Below are positions 23,714 through 39,062 of a DNA stretch of 64,000 bases, one piece after another. Location: contig OZ037767.1 in assembly GCA_964035545.1 (NCBI GenBank), forward strand, positions 5,455,680-5,519,679, in the 5' to 3' direction. The stretch's first letter is position 1. Each line of letters starts with the position of its first letter. The position numbers and the translations under genes were made by a program. Under the pieces are notes generated by a model. It worked only from the letters and a program-made list of their open reading frames with translations. It was not told the origin of the DNA and ran no database searches. Source of the DNA: Bugula neritina. Taxonomy: Eukaryota > Bryozoa > Gymnolaemata > Cheilostomatida > Bugulidae.

Positions 23714-24305
23714 AGTGATAATAGAATTAGATATCTCTTGCTTATTCAAGACGTTTTTGTGATAAATTTAAAACTATTGTAATCCGTTGAAAAAAAATCT
23801 GTTCACTGTGACAAGACTGTTACTCCTATTGAAATAGTTAACTTATAACTAGTAAACTACACTCGGACTTTACAGTCACGGCGTGCGACTTTCAACAGCA
23901 ATTTATCAATTGGTAATTACAAAACAACTTTGCATAAGTTTGTAATAATCACAAAAAAAAATCGAAATTCATGTATTAATGTTCCCAGCAAAATTTGTAA
24001 CTAATATGCTTGTAAACGTTCATACAATATATTAATTAATTGTCAAAAGTATCACCGTTAGTATGTAATTTTTCAAATACAGCGGTGACCTCTTTAGCAG
24101 TTACTACAGTAACCAAGGTTGATGGGCGGAGCTCTATGATTTGTTCACACACACTATTGGGCGAAGAATTACTGATTTTCATCTTTGCTGTAAAAGTTTC
24201 AAAACTAATTTTCATTTTCCGCCTAGAGAACCAATTTTCCATCCACTACGATTGCTAACTCAGCAGTATCACCAATTTTTCAATCGTTCTGCCTATTTAG
24301 TTGTC
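23714..24305. promoter_or_regulatory. shared intergenic promoter region, MORN2 / POLR2I
   Basis: Only 592 bases separate the two start codons, which point away from each other, so both promoters must lie here. I see no canonical TATA box for either gene. Slightly less AT-rich patches occur at 23875-23890 (cacggcgtgcgac) and 24120-24135 (gatgggcggagc). The small open frames on both strands here look like chance. Confidence 0.55.
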
Positions 24306-27032
<2,727 letters not shown>

Positions 27033-27241
27033 ATTGAAGCTGTCTGCTCATCACTATTTGTATATTATGTATAGTAAATGGCTGTTGTTTCTCTTCGCTA
27101 AAGTCTTGTACAATAATCTATTTGTTTTATTATTATTATTATGTTTTATTGTATTGCATTTCTTGTCAAGTGTTTATAAAAGTTTCACATCATCAACTTT
27201 TATTTCTTTTTTAGTCGTGTAACTGTATAATAATATTAAAT

Positions 27242-27247
27242 AATAAA
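27242..27247 (+). terminator. poly(A) signal, POLR2I
   Basis: AATAAA about 210 bases after the POLR2I stop codon. Confidence 0.45.
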
Positions 27248-28257
27248 CGTAAACCTTTCTAGCTAAGTGCAGTTATTTGGTAATAATGTTATCATCTCTA
27301 TCATGTTCAATTCTTGCATCTTATTTACTCAGTCATCTTTCCTGGAAGTTGGTATTATTTCTCAATTATGAGTTATTAGTATTTTCACCAGTTCAAACAA
27401 AATTTCTCAATCAGTAATAAAGTTGGGCTTCTCGCTTTTTTGAAGCATATAATAATCTGTAATATTTTTACCTTTTATAGGAGAATGAATTATTAGGCGT
27501 TTAGAACTTGATAGATGTACAAACAAGGTGTCAATGTAGCAGTTGATACACATGTTGTCACAGTGTGACAATTACAACGGAACCATTTTCATGTTCTTTC
27601 TGTATGATTATTGGTCAATATTTGAACTAAACTTACTTAGGTTCTTTTATTGATTTCCTTGTGTCAAGCAAAATGTTAAATTTTTAATTTGGTTTGAAAA
27701 TTTGTTTTGTAGCTATTTTAGTTCGATTGCAAACTTGGCGTAAACATTATGTATATTAATTGCTGTCAGAAACTAGATCATGTGTTGGAAATATTAATCT
27801 ACCTGAATACATTTTATTGATATGTTTGTTGTAGATAATAATAGTTTTAAATTTCAGGGTTATTGCATTATTTTAAAGAATGTGATTCTAATTACATGGC
27901 ATCTAAATGAGATTAATAATACAGCAATTTGCACGTATATTTTGTATATTGTAAAACCACTTGAATTGAGCAAATTATAAATTTTGCAATAACATGCACT
28001 GCAATCATTGTATGCAAGAGTTGCATCAATAATACATAATACATGTAACACAATAATACATGTAACATACAATAATTCCTGACTCTTCTATCCTAACTGT
28101 ATGATTCTGTGCCCTACTCACTGAGTCACATATTGTTATATATACCCCTAAAAAAGATGCGTTTAATTTGTAGCTTAAGCTTAAAATTTACAGATTAATC
28201 ACTGTTCACCACAATATTGCTGAAGTAGAAATTGGCATATAATAAATTTCCATATAA

Positions 28258-28369
28258 TTAGAAACTAACTTCGAATAATCTATTCAAATCATGCTTATTA
28301 TTTACATGCATAGAAATTCTGTCACCATTCATGTCAGCTGTTAGGATAACTCCTGAGTTGCCACCTATT
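28258..28369 (-). CDS. possible terminal exon of an unrecognised gene
   Basis: A 3' splice site (TTTGTAG) at 28370-28371 opens a 112-base frame in phase 1. It contains the protein-like stretches GGNSGVILTADMNGDRIS and HDLNRLFEVSF and ends in TAA. The composition looks more like real protein than most chance frames here. I found no upstream exon that joins in phase, and the family is not recognised. It may be a pseudogene fragment or chance. Confidence 0.2.
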
Positions 28370-29248
28370 CTACAAACATTCACAATATGATAAACAAATT
28401 TATCAAAACATTAGAGTAACCCATACAACTAATTAAAACATAGTTGGTACAATAGTTGTCTATATTGTATTGTAAATTGGAATTTATCACTCATAATATA
28501 CAATTTATCTACAAATAGTATATTAACCAAAATTATTATAAACAGCATTCATATTTCTATCTAAGTTAACATGCAAAGGAATATGATGGTAAAGACTTTG
28601 ATGTGTTATGTAACCAGAGACTGCAGTTATTTGGCTATAATGTAATATGTAATATTTTTCCTTGAGCCTCTCTTATTTCTCTGCCTTGCAAAGAGTATTG
28701 TAACAATTACACTGAAAAACTGGTTATAAGATTATTATATATCCAGGCTATAATGCGTTAATAGAAAAGGGAACACTAAATAACAACAAGTATGTGCCTC
28801 AAATTGTTTTTTCTCCCAGCAAACTTGGTCACTGCTTATGATTGTATTATGCATTACCTCTTACAATTCATTATGTGAGGCAATTCACTAAAAACTCACA
28901 ACTTTTCTATGGGGCTGCTATGTACACAATGAGTTTAGCGTCAGGGGGATGTAGTTTTGTGCAGAGAGTTTATGCATAGGCGCCAAGAAAACTTTTTAAT
29001 ATTGTCAAATGTATTGTCATCATTTGCGTTGCTTATGAGTATTGAGGTAACATGCCTGCTTTCTTTACATTATCCTTTTAAACAATACCTATACAAGGTT
29101 TGTGCTTATGTTTTTTATTAAACATTCATTGAAATTCTATAGAATCACAAATCACAGCCAAGGAATCTCTTTAGCATAGTGAGACATACAGCAAAATATC
29201 GCTACAATTATGGTATGATGTAGGTGTGTTATGAATTAAACCTTAAAA

Positions 29249-29491
<243 letters not shown>

Positions 29492-30064
29492 AGGGGGGAG
29501 AGTAAGCTCTAGAAGTGTTACAATGAAATGTCATTAACATTTTCAAAAGCACTGAACTTTTTATTTTTAGTAGACAATGTGTTCAAAGCCTTTCTATAAG
29601 CCTAAGGTTTAAATGCAAATACTAGTAATATAAAACTAAACTTTAATGTTACTGCTTTTAGTCTATATTTAAGCTAAAGCTCCAAGAGCATATACATCTT
29701 GTATTCTTCTTCATTATGACCCAACAGTTAAGCACAAAAGAAATTTTAAATACTTCATAACAATGCATAAACTAAACAATGAAAAACTAATTTGCTTTGT
29801 GTTTACAAGTTTTCCTAAGAGGTCTACAAACCAACTATTAAAATTGATGATTTTTTGGCAAAAAGAACCTTTATCAGACTTTTTCTCAAGTTTTTTGTTT
29901 TACGAATACTGCATTTCTTTCTGCTTTGATGTTGTTTAAGTATGGTCGGTGACACACCATGCGGCTGTACGTCTTTTGTCCCATATACAGCACTTGAACG
30001 CTAAACAATTAAAACGAAACTGGCTGCTCAAAAAGAAACCACTAGAATAGTTTCAAAAGCATCG

Positions 30065-30071
30065 TATAAAA
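30065..30071 (+). promoter_or_regulatory. TATA box of the SIX4/5 gene
   Basis: The canonical TATAAAA lies in the context cgtataaaagctgg. A TCATAG initiator-like word follows about 30 bases later, near 30094-30099. This would give a 5' UTR of about 65 bases before the ATG at 30161. Confidence 0.6.
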
Positions 30072-30160
30072 GCTGGCATAGCCTGCAGATCGTCATAGTT
30101 CAAATAGCGTCGCTGTTAGAAAGAACATTTGAGATAAAACTGAACAACAAAAGCATCAAA

Positions 30161-33100
30161 ATGCCTCTTTCCACAACTAGCTGTAGCGATGAGAGCACTG
30201 CAGGCAGTCCAATACTAAAGAGTCCAAAACTAGAAGGTAAGAAAGTAACTTCATACGCTAAACAGGTATGATAACTGTATACCTCAGTAAGACTTAGGGT
30301 GGTGATCATTCTCAATTAAAATACATGTTTCAAAATACAAGTTGATTGAAGCTTAGCGAGAATAAATGGAACCAACTATTAATGCATTTACAGTTCAAAA
30401 CAAGCTTAAACTTTCAAAAATTAGTGTGTGGGGCTTAATAATTATAAGTGGCTGCCAAAACTTCTATTTGATATCAGCCTTATTATAGGTAACATGTAGC
30501 TAGTATAACAACATGTTAGTAGTATTAGTAATTACTAAATGCTATAGATTTTCTAAACTTTTTTTTCTACTTCTTAAAAACACAAATTTACTGTTAAAAT
30601 AAGTGTATTAACTTTAAGTGGAACATGAGGTTATGAAAAACAAATGTTATATGACATAGATCCGGCTGGCAGAGTTCCACAAGATGGGGAGTCAATCTGC
30701 TTCTCTCCAGAACAGATAGCCTGTGTATGTGAAGCTCTACAGCAATCAGGAGATGTGGAAAGATTGAGTCGCTTTCTCTGGTCCCTTCCTCCCAGCGAGC
30801 TTCTGCGAAGTAATGAGTCAGTCCTTAAAGCCAGAGCAGTGGTAAGCATATTATGTTACTTTTATTTAACATATCAGAAAATTAGCAAAATAATTTGTTT
30901 TTTAAAAGTTTGTCCGGTTATATTAGAAATTGGCTCTCTAATTTTCAAAGATGACGAATATGTCACAATTTCACCATTATCATGCATAAGTAAATAGTTA
31001 TATTAACATATACATTTATGTGTCGTAGATACTTGAGTATAATTTGGTTTAAATTATAGCTCCTAATTCTGTTAAAGCAACCAAATTATTAACAAAAGTT
31101 TATGCGTTTGTGTCAAAAGTTTATGCCTTTGTATTTTTGCTTTGATAAATGAGTTTAAAAGTGTTTGTGACAGCGTTGTCAATAATAAACAGAAGTAGAA
31201 TATTAAATTAATTAAGTTGTGAGTTAGATCTTACGTTACCATAACATTTAGCAAACCCCTTACACTAAGTTTTAATATAGCTTAGTTATAATGGTGTAAA
31301 GCATCACTGTATTTAAAGGCACAATACATAATAGGTATTATGCCTATAAATACAGTGATGCTTTACACCATTACATCATTATTAGATATAATATACTCCT
31401 ATATTATATTTATAAACAATATCTTCATTTTTAAAAAATAATTATTTGTTTAATTTGTTAAAGCTTTGAAGGCGGTTGTTCCATTTAAATTTAAGATGGT
31501 ACTGTTTAAAATTTAGTTTGATATTTTTAGTAAATCTATTGATTTAGCCTTAACATATGCCATGTAATATAGTACCTGTACGTAATATAGCATAATATAA
31601 TAAACGAGAACAACAATTAGCATATAAGAGAAAACAAGTAAATAACGTAATATAAAACGTGTGCATCATATATGCATCCAATAGCAACATTTTTTTGTTT
31701 TAACGTAATAATTACTTTAGTTTTATGTTTCACCCATTCATCAGCTATGCAAACTACTGTATGTGTAAAATCTATTTTTAATTATGGTAATTATATGTCT
31801 ATTTGATACACTCTTTATTTATAATTTTATAGAGGAAGTTTTTTTGTATGTAATGTCATGTAACAGAACTCTAACACGCATATGTACCAGAAGTTACCAT
31901 GATTAGTATATCATATATATATATATCATTATTATCCCATGGTCGAGTGTAAACTTTTTAACACAGATAAATTAAAATGCATTTTAGTTTGTTTAACTTA
32001 TTTCACTTTCGGATGTTTGTTTCCACTTTATTCTGCTAAATTTCTGTGGTGTCACTTTGGCGTAGAAGTTTGACATTTTCAAGAGTGGCATTGTAAAATA
32101 TATTCAATGTAAATAGCCATTAACTGAACAACCAAATCGATACAGTGAGATATTTAGTTGAGTAAATATTGCAAGACAAAATACTATTGTATGAGGTGTG
32201 CTCATACCTTTTATCACAAGTCACACAAATTAACTGCTCTTATTTGTGTTTCATTTTATTCCATACGAAGCTATTGAAATTTCCAAATCTCAAGAAAACT
32301 GTTCTCTAAAACAGGGTTTTTCAAACTGCATAACAACATTATTACTACTATAAAAATAAACTTCAGATGCTAGCCAGTTGCGGTGGAAGATATAATTGTA
32401 GACCAAGTGAGTTTGGTTTGGCAACTCGCGCAAGGTGCACCATCTACTTGAGTTTGTATGCATAGCTGTGACTGCCCTCTTCACATTCAATCATTATGAA
32501 TATAATATTTAATTTTAAAAGTTTGATAGCCCTGAGGAGTGTGACCATTCCCTACACTTCAACTTGGTTCATCATGATTTGCCTGCTGCGTGTAAACAAC
32601 GCAATTCTCCAGTTATTGACTCAAGACCATTCTACAATTATTTACTCATAACTAGTATGTGACAAATTTGAGAGAGTTGATACAATTGAAATGATTTTGT
32701 TTGATTTTTGCAGCTGTATTAGTAATACATAAATATGTTTTGATATATGAAGCAGGTGTAATGCAGGTAACACTTTGATTGCATATCAAATAATTGTCAC
32801 CTATGCACAGATTTTATGTAAATTGTAGCGAATTCCACTGGAAATGAATTCAGGCTGAGCTTCTCAAATTTATTTACATTTGAATGTAACTAATTATTCA
32901 AAAGTTTATGATATAAGATGCAATGTAATATAGCAACGGTGTAAACAGTATTTGCATTCTATAATGCCTCAATCACTATACCAACCATGCACAAGATAGA
33001 ATAATATAGGTGGTTGAAATATAATTGAATATCTAATTAAAAATATGATCATAAGTTTTACAAATTTATAGTAAAGCAACATTATAACCTATTGGCCTAT

Positions 33101-36100
33101 TGTATTTACTATATCATAATAATATGCTTATGCTACTGTAGCTTGTAATGGATGGCTAATGTCTAATTCCATATGACATAACGATATCAATAATGACTCT
33201 ATTATAGTGCCACTTGGTTAATCAGGAAAGTTATTATAAGTTTGTAAAAGGTAAAAAAGTGGGATTGTTCTTATACCAGTGCTAGCAGTCTTCTGCATTC
33301 AAATTTAAAATAAACTAGCTTCCATATTTACCATATGCTGAAATGTTATGCAACATTTCAATATTTGACTACCAGAAAATATTTATCATACATTTAAATT
33401 ACTTTACAATACACATGATCTAATGTGAACCTATCTATAAACCATAAGAATAAATATATGTCTTGCCTGGACTAATATACATTAATACAGTGATCAGCAT
33501 ACCATTTTTCATATACATTAAATGTATTAGTTATATTATTTATTTGCAGGTGGCTTTTCACAGATCTGATTTCAGAGATTTGTACGCTATACTGGAGGGA
33601 CACAACTTTGACTCAGTAAACCACCAAGTGCTGCAACAAATGTGGTACAAGGCACACTATATAGAGGCAGCCAAAATTAGGGGTAGACCACTTGGAGCTG
33701 TTGATAAGTATAGGTAGGCTATTGAAATTTAATTTAATGCTTGGAAAGTCTATCTATTAGATAAATCTATGCTCAGTCTGTTAACCTTTTAAGCAAAAGC
33801 TAAAAAAGCATAGCACATGATGCCTTTAAAATTGTACAATATATTTCATTATCATTATTTACAGTTTTATATAGTGTTTATAGTAGAAAAAATATAATTC
33901 TGTACTAACAATAATAAAACATTTGAAGTCTACTCGTTTAATGAATTTATTGTTTTTATAACAGAATTAGACGAAAATACCCTTTGCCCAAATCAATCTG
34001 GGATGGTGAAGAAACTGTATATTGTTTCAAAGAAAAATCTAGGCAGGCACTGAAAGAGTGTTACAAACAAAATAGGTGAGCCGTTTCTAGCAAATTCAAT
34101 TCAAATCAAATAAAGCCTCTTTTATTAAAAAATAAATATCAAGCTGGTTTACTTTTCTTGTTGCTTTTTCATTGTCTTTCTTGTTGCCTTTCTTGCTTTA
34201 TTAGTAAAAGAATAAAATCCTGTTTTCACTACGATGATTCAGAGTAACAAGTGTTGTCTTTGTCAGATTGACTAATATACCATCTGGTTTTAGCGACAAA
34301 GTAATTATGCTGAATAATTATCGGCTAAATTAACATAATATATTTACTGCTGTGCTTTGCTCTCTCACTGGTAGTCATATGTGGACAGGTTTTTGTCTAG
34401 TCGTCTTATTTATTCATGTTTCTGTTTGATATGGTAACTGATATTAAGAATAAGTAATTAAGTGGCAATATCCAGAAGGCCTATTCCTCACATTATATAA
34501 AAGGAAACAAAGAAAATATTGAATGATTAGTAGTATATAACCTGGGTGAGTAGAGCCCACAGCTCACTAATAACTGCCTGTTTGTATGACTCAGATACCC
34601 AACACCAGAAGAGAAGAGAGGTTTAGCTAAGAAAACTGGACTGACACTTGTCCAAGTTAGTAACTGGTTTAAGAATAGACGTCAACGAGATAGGGCACCC
34701 CCCATGCCACCCTGTCCAAAGTGAGTATTTTTACAAGTGAAATTAAGTTATTATTTCTTCAAACTTAGGTGAAGGGTGAATGTGTTGGCAATGGTTTTAG
34801 TATCATAATACATAAAAATGATAGCTATTGTAATGCAAAAATAAATTTCATTTTGAGTAGAAGGAGCTAAGGATGTTAAAACATGCCAAGTTAAAATGTA
34901 CAGATTAATTTAAAGGTATATAGAAAGTTGCAAACTTTAGGCTTCTTCAATATAGTCATAAAACTGTAATTGCTGCTCAAAAGCAAATAAGAAAGATAGA
35001 AGATTTTAAATATTCGTAACTAAAGGTGTCTTAGAGTTGTTTTCCTTAGAATGGCACCATGATACCAACACCTTGTAAATGCTATAAATAGAGAGTCCAA
35101 GTTTCATCCTCTCTATTTCACTTTTTTTCACCAAGACAACAACAGTATACGAAAGCATCTGGGCTTAACACAGGCTCGAGTATTTACTAACTAAAACTTC
35201 TAAACTGAAAATCAGTTCTTTTACTACAGCAACAGCAATTAAAATTCACACAAAATTTGTTTATACTCTATTCGCTAGCAATATATAGTTGGAGTTTTGG
35301 GAAACTTATTATTAGTTTATGTTATCTGACTTTTTCTGTAGTCTAGATCTAGTGACAGCCACAAGTATGCAGCTAACTCTTTTTCTTCTCTGGCTGCTCA
35401 TCTTTCTCTTAGATGCAAATCTCAGTAATAGCAGCAACTCCATTTGTTATTACTGGCTATTAAAATTCCTGCGATATGATTTTGCCAAGACTATTAACTC
35501 TAAATGGTTTACAAAGATAATAAACCGTCTGATTACATTGTGTCATGATACGCCATTCTCCAATACAACAGTGGAAGATTACATTTCTTGTATCATATTG
35601 CTTATTTTGCGTAGTGGTAAAGTGATCATGACATGCTGAACTAATACGAAACTATTCGCTGTAACAAACGCTTGATCACATTTCAAAAACATTGTCTGTA
35701 TGCAATGTAGGTCGGTGCCTCTCTTACAAACTCGTACAATAGAGTACAGAAATGCATTGACAAAAACAACAATGCTTTCGATACTATCTGTCTTTCTAAA
35801 AAGCAACCAAAACTTTAGCTAGAGACAGTGCTAGTGTTTTGAAATCGCGATGCCTTATTCATACGCACAATAGGTTTCTAAATAATCAAAGAATAGAAAG
35901 GGAGGAGATGGTTAACCAACGTGTTCCTTTCTTGTTATTATGTAGAAAACCATAAAACACATGCAGTGAATTAAATTACTTTCTACATGAAGATTTGAGT
36001 ACTATTTCAATGTTTAAAGAGGAAATGCCGCTTATAATTAAGTTTTTATAGTTTGACGTTCAAAACACTTTTATGTTTGGCGGCAAAGGAAATATATTTT

Positions 36101-36488
36101 TAAACTGTCTATGGACACTTGTGCTACCTTTGATTTAACTTCTTCCTAACTTTTGTAATAATTTTGCTTTAAAGAAAACTATTTTAGCAATCAAAGATTT
36201 TTTAAACAAACTCATGCATTTCCTTCAATTAGTGGAGTTCTTTGCTTAAAATATTGCAGTTTTTGTGGTGCAATGGTTTAGTTGTTTCTAATAAGATGTC
36301 TATGTTGTAGTGATCTGAGGTTGGGAGACGGGAGACAATACGGAATACACACACCAATGGGATATCCTATGTTAGACCGAGAGCACGAGTTCTCACGCAA
36401 AATGATGGACAGTTATCGACCGCAGATGCAATACATGCAACAGGGTTATGTGCCTCACTCGGGCTATCCTTCACATTTACAATGTTGA
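30161..36488 (+). CDS. SIX4: SIX4/5-class homeobox transcription factor
   Basis: The exons are 30161-30236, 30660-30841, 33550-33713, 33965-34075, 34595-34720 and 36311-36488; all junctions are GT-AG and the frame is continuous (278 residues). The SIX domain runs from about residue 40 to 148, with [43 protein letters not shown] and [14 protein letters not shown]. The SIX-type homeodomain spans about 152-211 and ends in [45 protein letters not shown] and YKQNRYP match the SIX4/5 group rather than SIX1/2 or SIX3/6. Family members act with Eya and Dach cofactors in mesoderm, muscle and sensory development. The C-terminus is short (67 residues after the homeodomain), rich in Met, Tyr, Gln and Pro, and lacks the long tail of vertebrate SIX4/5. 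Introns 2 (2.7 kb) and 5 (1.6 kb) are the largest; the 106-residue frame in intron 5 is unrelated. Confidence 0.92.
31289..31373. repeat. 85-bp hairpin in intron 2 of SIX4/5
   Basis: Outer arms of 26-27 bases, beginning taatggtgtaaagcatcact, are perfectly complementary. The inner part pairs imperfectly around a small loop near 31332. It resembles a pre-miRNA-sized hairpin or a minimal palindromic MITE. Confidence 0.85.
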
Positions 36489-37202
36489 TAGTATAACAAA
36501 CACTCGGCCTATTTAAATCCCTGTGCTTATATATTCTATTTCTACCAGTTTATTTCAAAGACACAGTTTTTATTGTCTGTGCAAATCAATTCAGATTTAC
36601 ATATTGATATTATTTTTTATGATTCTTTCATCTCATAAACACATAGTCAAATGGTACGGAAATGGCAGCCATGACCCATGACACAAATTAAGTGAGTTTT
36701 TAGATCTATGTCGTATAACTATTACACAATAACAAGCTGCCAAACAAGTCTGTAGATGGTATAGTCACTTTTAATGTATATTATATAGTCAGATTTAACA
36801 TAACTTGCTATTTATTCCTAGCTTTAGTTTTTACGTATTTTTTATATTTTATGGCCAACTTCTAACATGACATTCCACAGAATAATGAAATGTACATAAT
36901 TTTGTTATATATAGCAAATAATTTTTAAACGTTAGTGGTTTTAGTTATGTATAATATATTAGTGGTTTAAAATTATATTGTTCATGCTTTGGTGTGCAGC
37001 CTAATTTTTTATATTAGTAGTCAATAATAGGTTTTAAAATAACTACAATTGCTATATAGTTTTAAGGTACCTCAACTTAGATTATGGTATCTGTATATGA
37101 ATTGCCTGACAAATCAAATTTATGTCCACAGTTGGACTAAATATGTATTATATCTGATGTACAGAACTTCTGTTTATATTGAATAATGTTAAACTTTCTT
37201 GT

Positions 37203-37208
37203 AATAAA
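37203..37208 (+). terminator. candidate poly(A) signal, SIX4/5
   Basis: AATAAA about 715 bases after the stop codon. No earlier canonical signal was noticed, so the 3' UTR would be AT-rich and about 0.7 kb long. Confidence 0.35.
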
Positions 37209-37209
37209 A

Positions 37210-39062
37210 TATAAACTTTGAATTGCTGGTCTTTTCATTCAGAATTCATCTTGAAAAAGTAACTTCTAATTGAAAGTTAAAACAGATACTTCAGAAAAAC
37301 ATTATTCTAGATTGAGAAATATCAAAAAGTTACTGAATGTATGAATATATTGAATCAGGGTACTGTCATGTTCCAATAATAAAACTAATATAATGTATTT
37401 AGATCTGATATTTACAATTAGAAAAATTGCCAAGAATGAAGACTATGAAACTTTAAATCACATTCTTAAAATATTTTTAATAATGAAGTTCAAATTTACA
37501 CAACTAGTTTATAAGACAAACTCATGTTTATCATCTTTTCAAGTAATAATAAAACTTGTCAGTTTAACTCACTTTGACTGTTTAAAACGTATATTTTTGA
37601 GTAGAGTGCATTTTTCAAAGGGTTATTAAATATTAAAAATAACAATACAAATTTATCCATACAAACTGGTCATGCATGTACAAAATGTAAACATACTGTT
37701 ATTCAACAAAGAGCCTACGCCCGACAGTGTATGCTGAGACCTCATATATATTGACACTATTATTGTATCGGCACAAGCCCTGAAGCTAGAGCACTGGGAG
37801 TTGTGAGCTCTTTAGCTCATCAAACATGAATTATTGCCAAACATTAATTGTTTGATATATAAGTTAAAACAATTTTATTACAGGTTTTGTTGGTAAGGAA
37901 ATCAATAATAAAATGTAGATATGGATTGTCTTCTAATCCAAAATATTAAACTAGAGTTATCTACACAGGTGGTCATCGGGATTTAATTTATTAGAGTTTT
38001 GGATTATATTTTTGTGTAGTATGCATTGTTCTGCAATGTAAGAAAAGTGCATGGCTACAGTATATACCCTCTTTTACATGGGGCTGTGTATAGAAATTCA
38101 ATTGTTAGACTTCAAAGTCAGTATACATATTGTATGATATGGGCCCTTCTCGAAAGGGGCATGTTGTAGTAATATATTATTGTTTTAAATATACATTAGT
38201 CATATTCTACACTCTACTGTATTATGTTAATATAATATGATCAAGCACAGAAGCTGTAGGTCTCAACAATAGTATGCTAAATATAGCAATATAGCTATTA
38301 AGTTATAGCCTATGTAGCTATATAACCAGCCTAGAATATAGGTAATCCCAAAGTGCTGGTCACTTATAGTTGGTGAGTATCACATACATAATTTATATCA
38401 CAACAAAACACTATTTATGAGGTTTTAAAAAATGCTACAAACTACTTCAACATGTAACATGTAGAGAAATGCCAACATGCAGGCATAATTGCAAATTTTC
38501 AAAGAACTTTTAATAGTCATTATGCATATTATAAATGATTATACCAGTTGCAAATGTGAGATGCAGCATCAAGTGAGCTGAGTTTTTTCCTTCATTTACT
38601 CCCAAAAATATTAGTCGTATACTAAGATTTATATAAATATCAAACAAGTTTAAAGTAGACTTGTAATAATAGTCTTGAAATAAAAAATGTTGGTGAAAAA
38701 AGTTCTATAACTCCTTCCTAGCTATGACTTTATTCATCAAGATTGGCATTTATAATTATTTAGCAATAATTGAAATAATCAACAGACTAAATTTTTTAAA
38801 TTCCTGTTTACTGAGGCTGGTAAAAAGGAAATACTTTTGGCTTTCGCTGATTGGTCTACCAGAATTTCTTTCTTGCTGGCAAGAGATGAACTCAACATAG
38901 TCGACAGACGGATAAAAGGTAAAGGTTAGAGGTCAAGCAAGAGTCATTTTAGAAGAAAATCGTAAAATCCATTGCTACTTATGAACAACCTACAACTATT
39001 CAATAAAGAAAGCTCTGTGACCAATACTAATAGCAATCAAATCAAATCATTTGTCTTGTCAA
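37210..39062. other. intergenic interval between SIX4/5 and TSSK
   Basis: AT-rich sequence without a recognised gene. A TATA-like GATAAAAGG at about 38911 lies 150 bases before the kinase start codon and may belong to its promoter. The short open frame at 37393-37629 shows no family resemblance. Confidence 0.45.

Noticed and set aside
30100-30315. 71-residue minus-strand frame over SIX4/5 exon 1
   Set aside because: It is the shadow of the coding exon and 5' region on the other strand, with no splice support.
35319-35639. 106-residue open frame inside SIX4/5 intron 5
   Set aside because: It lies wholly in an intron, is hydrophobic/AT-driven in composition, and shows no motif or splice partner.
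39051-39062. Four-residue N-terminal extension of the TSSK kinase
   Set aside because: The upstream codon is TTG; the first ATG at 39063 is the likelier start.
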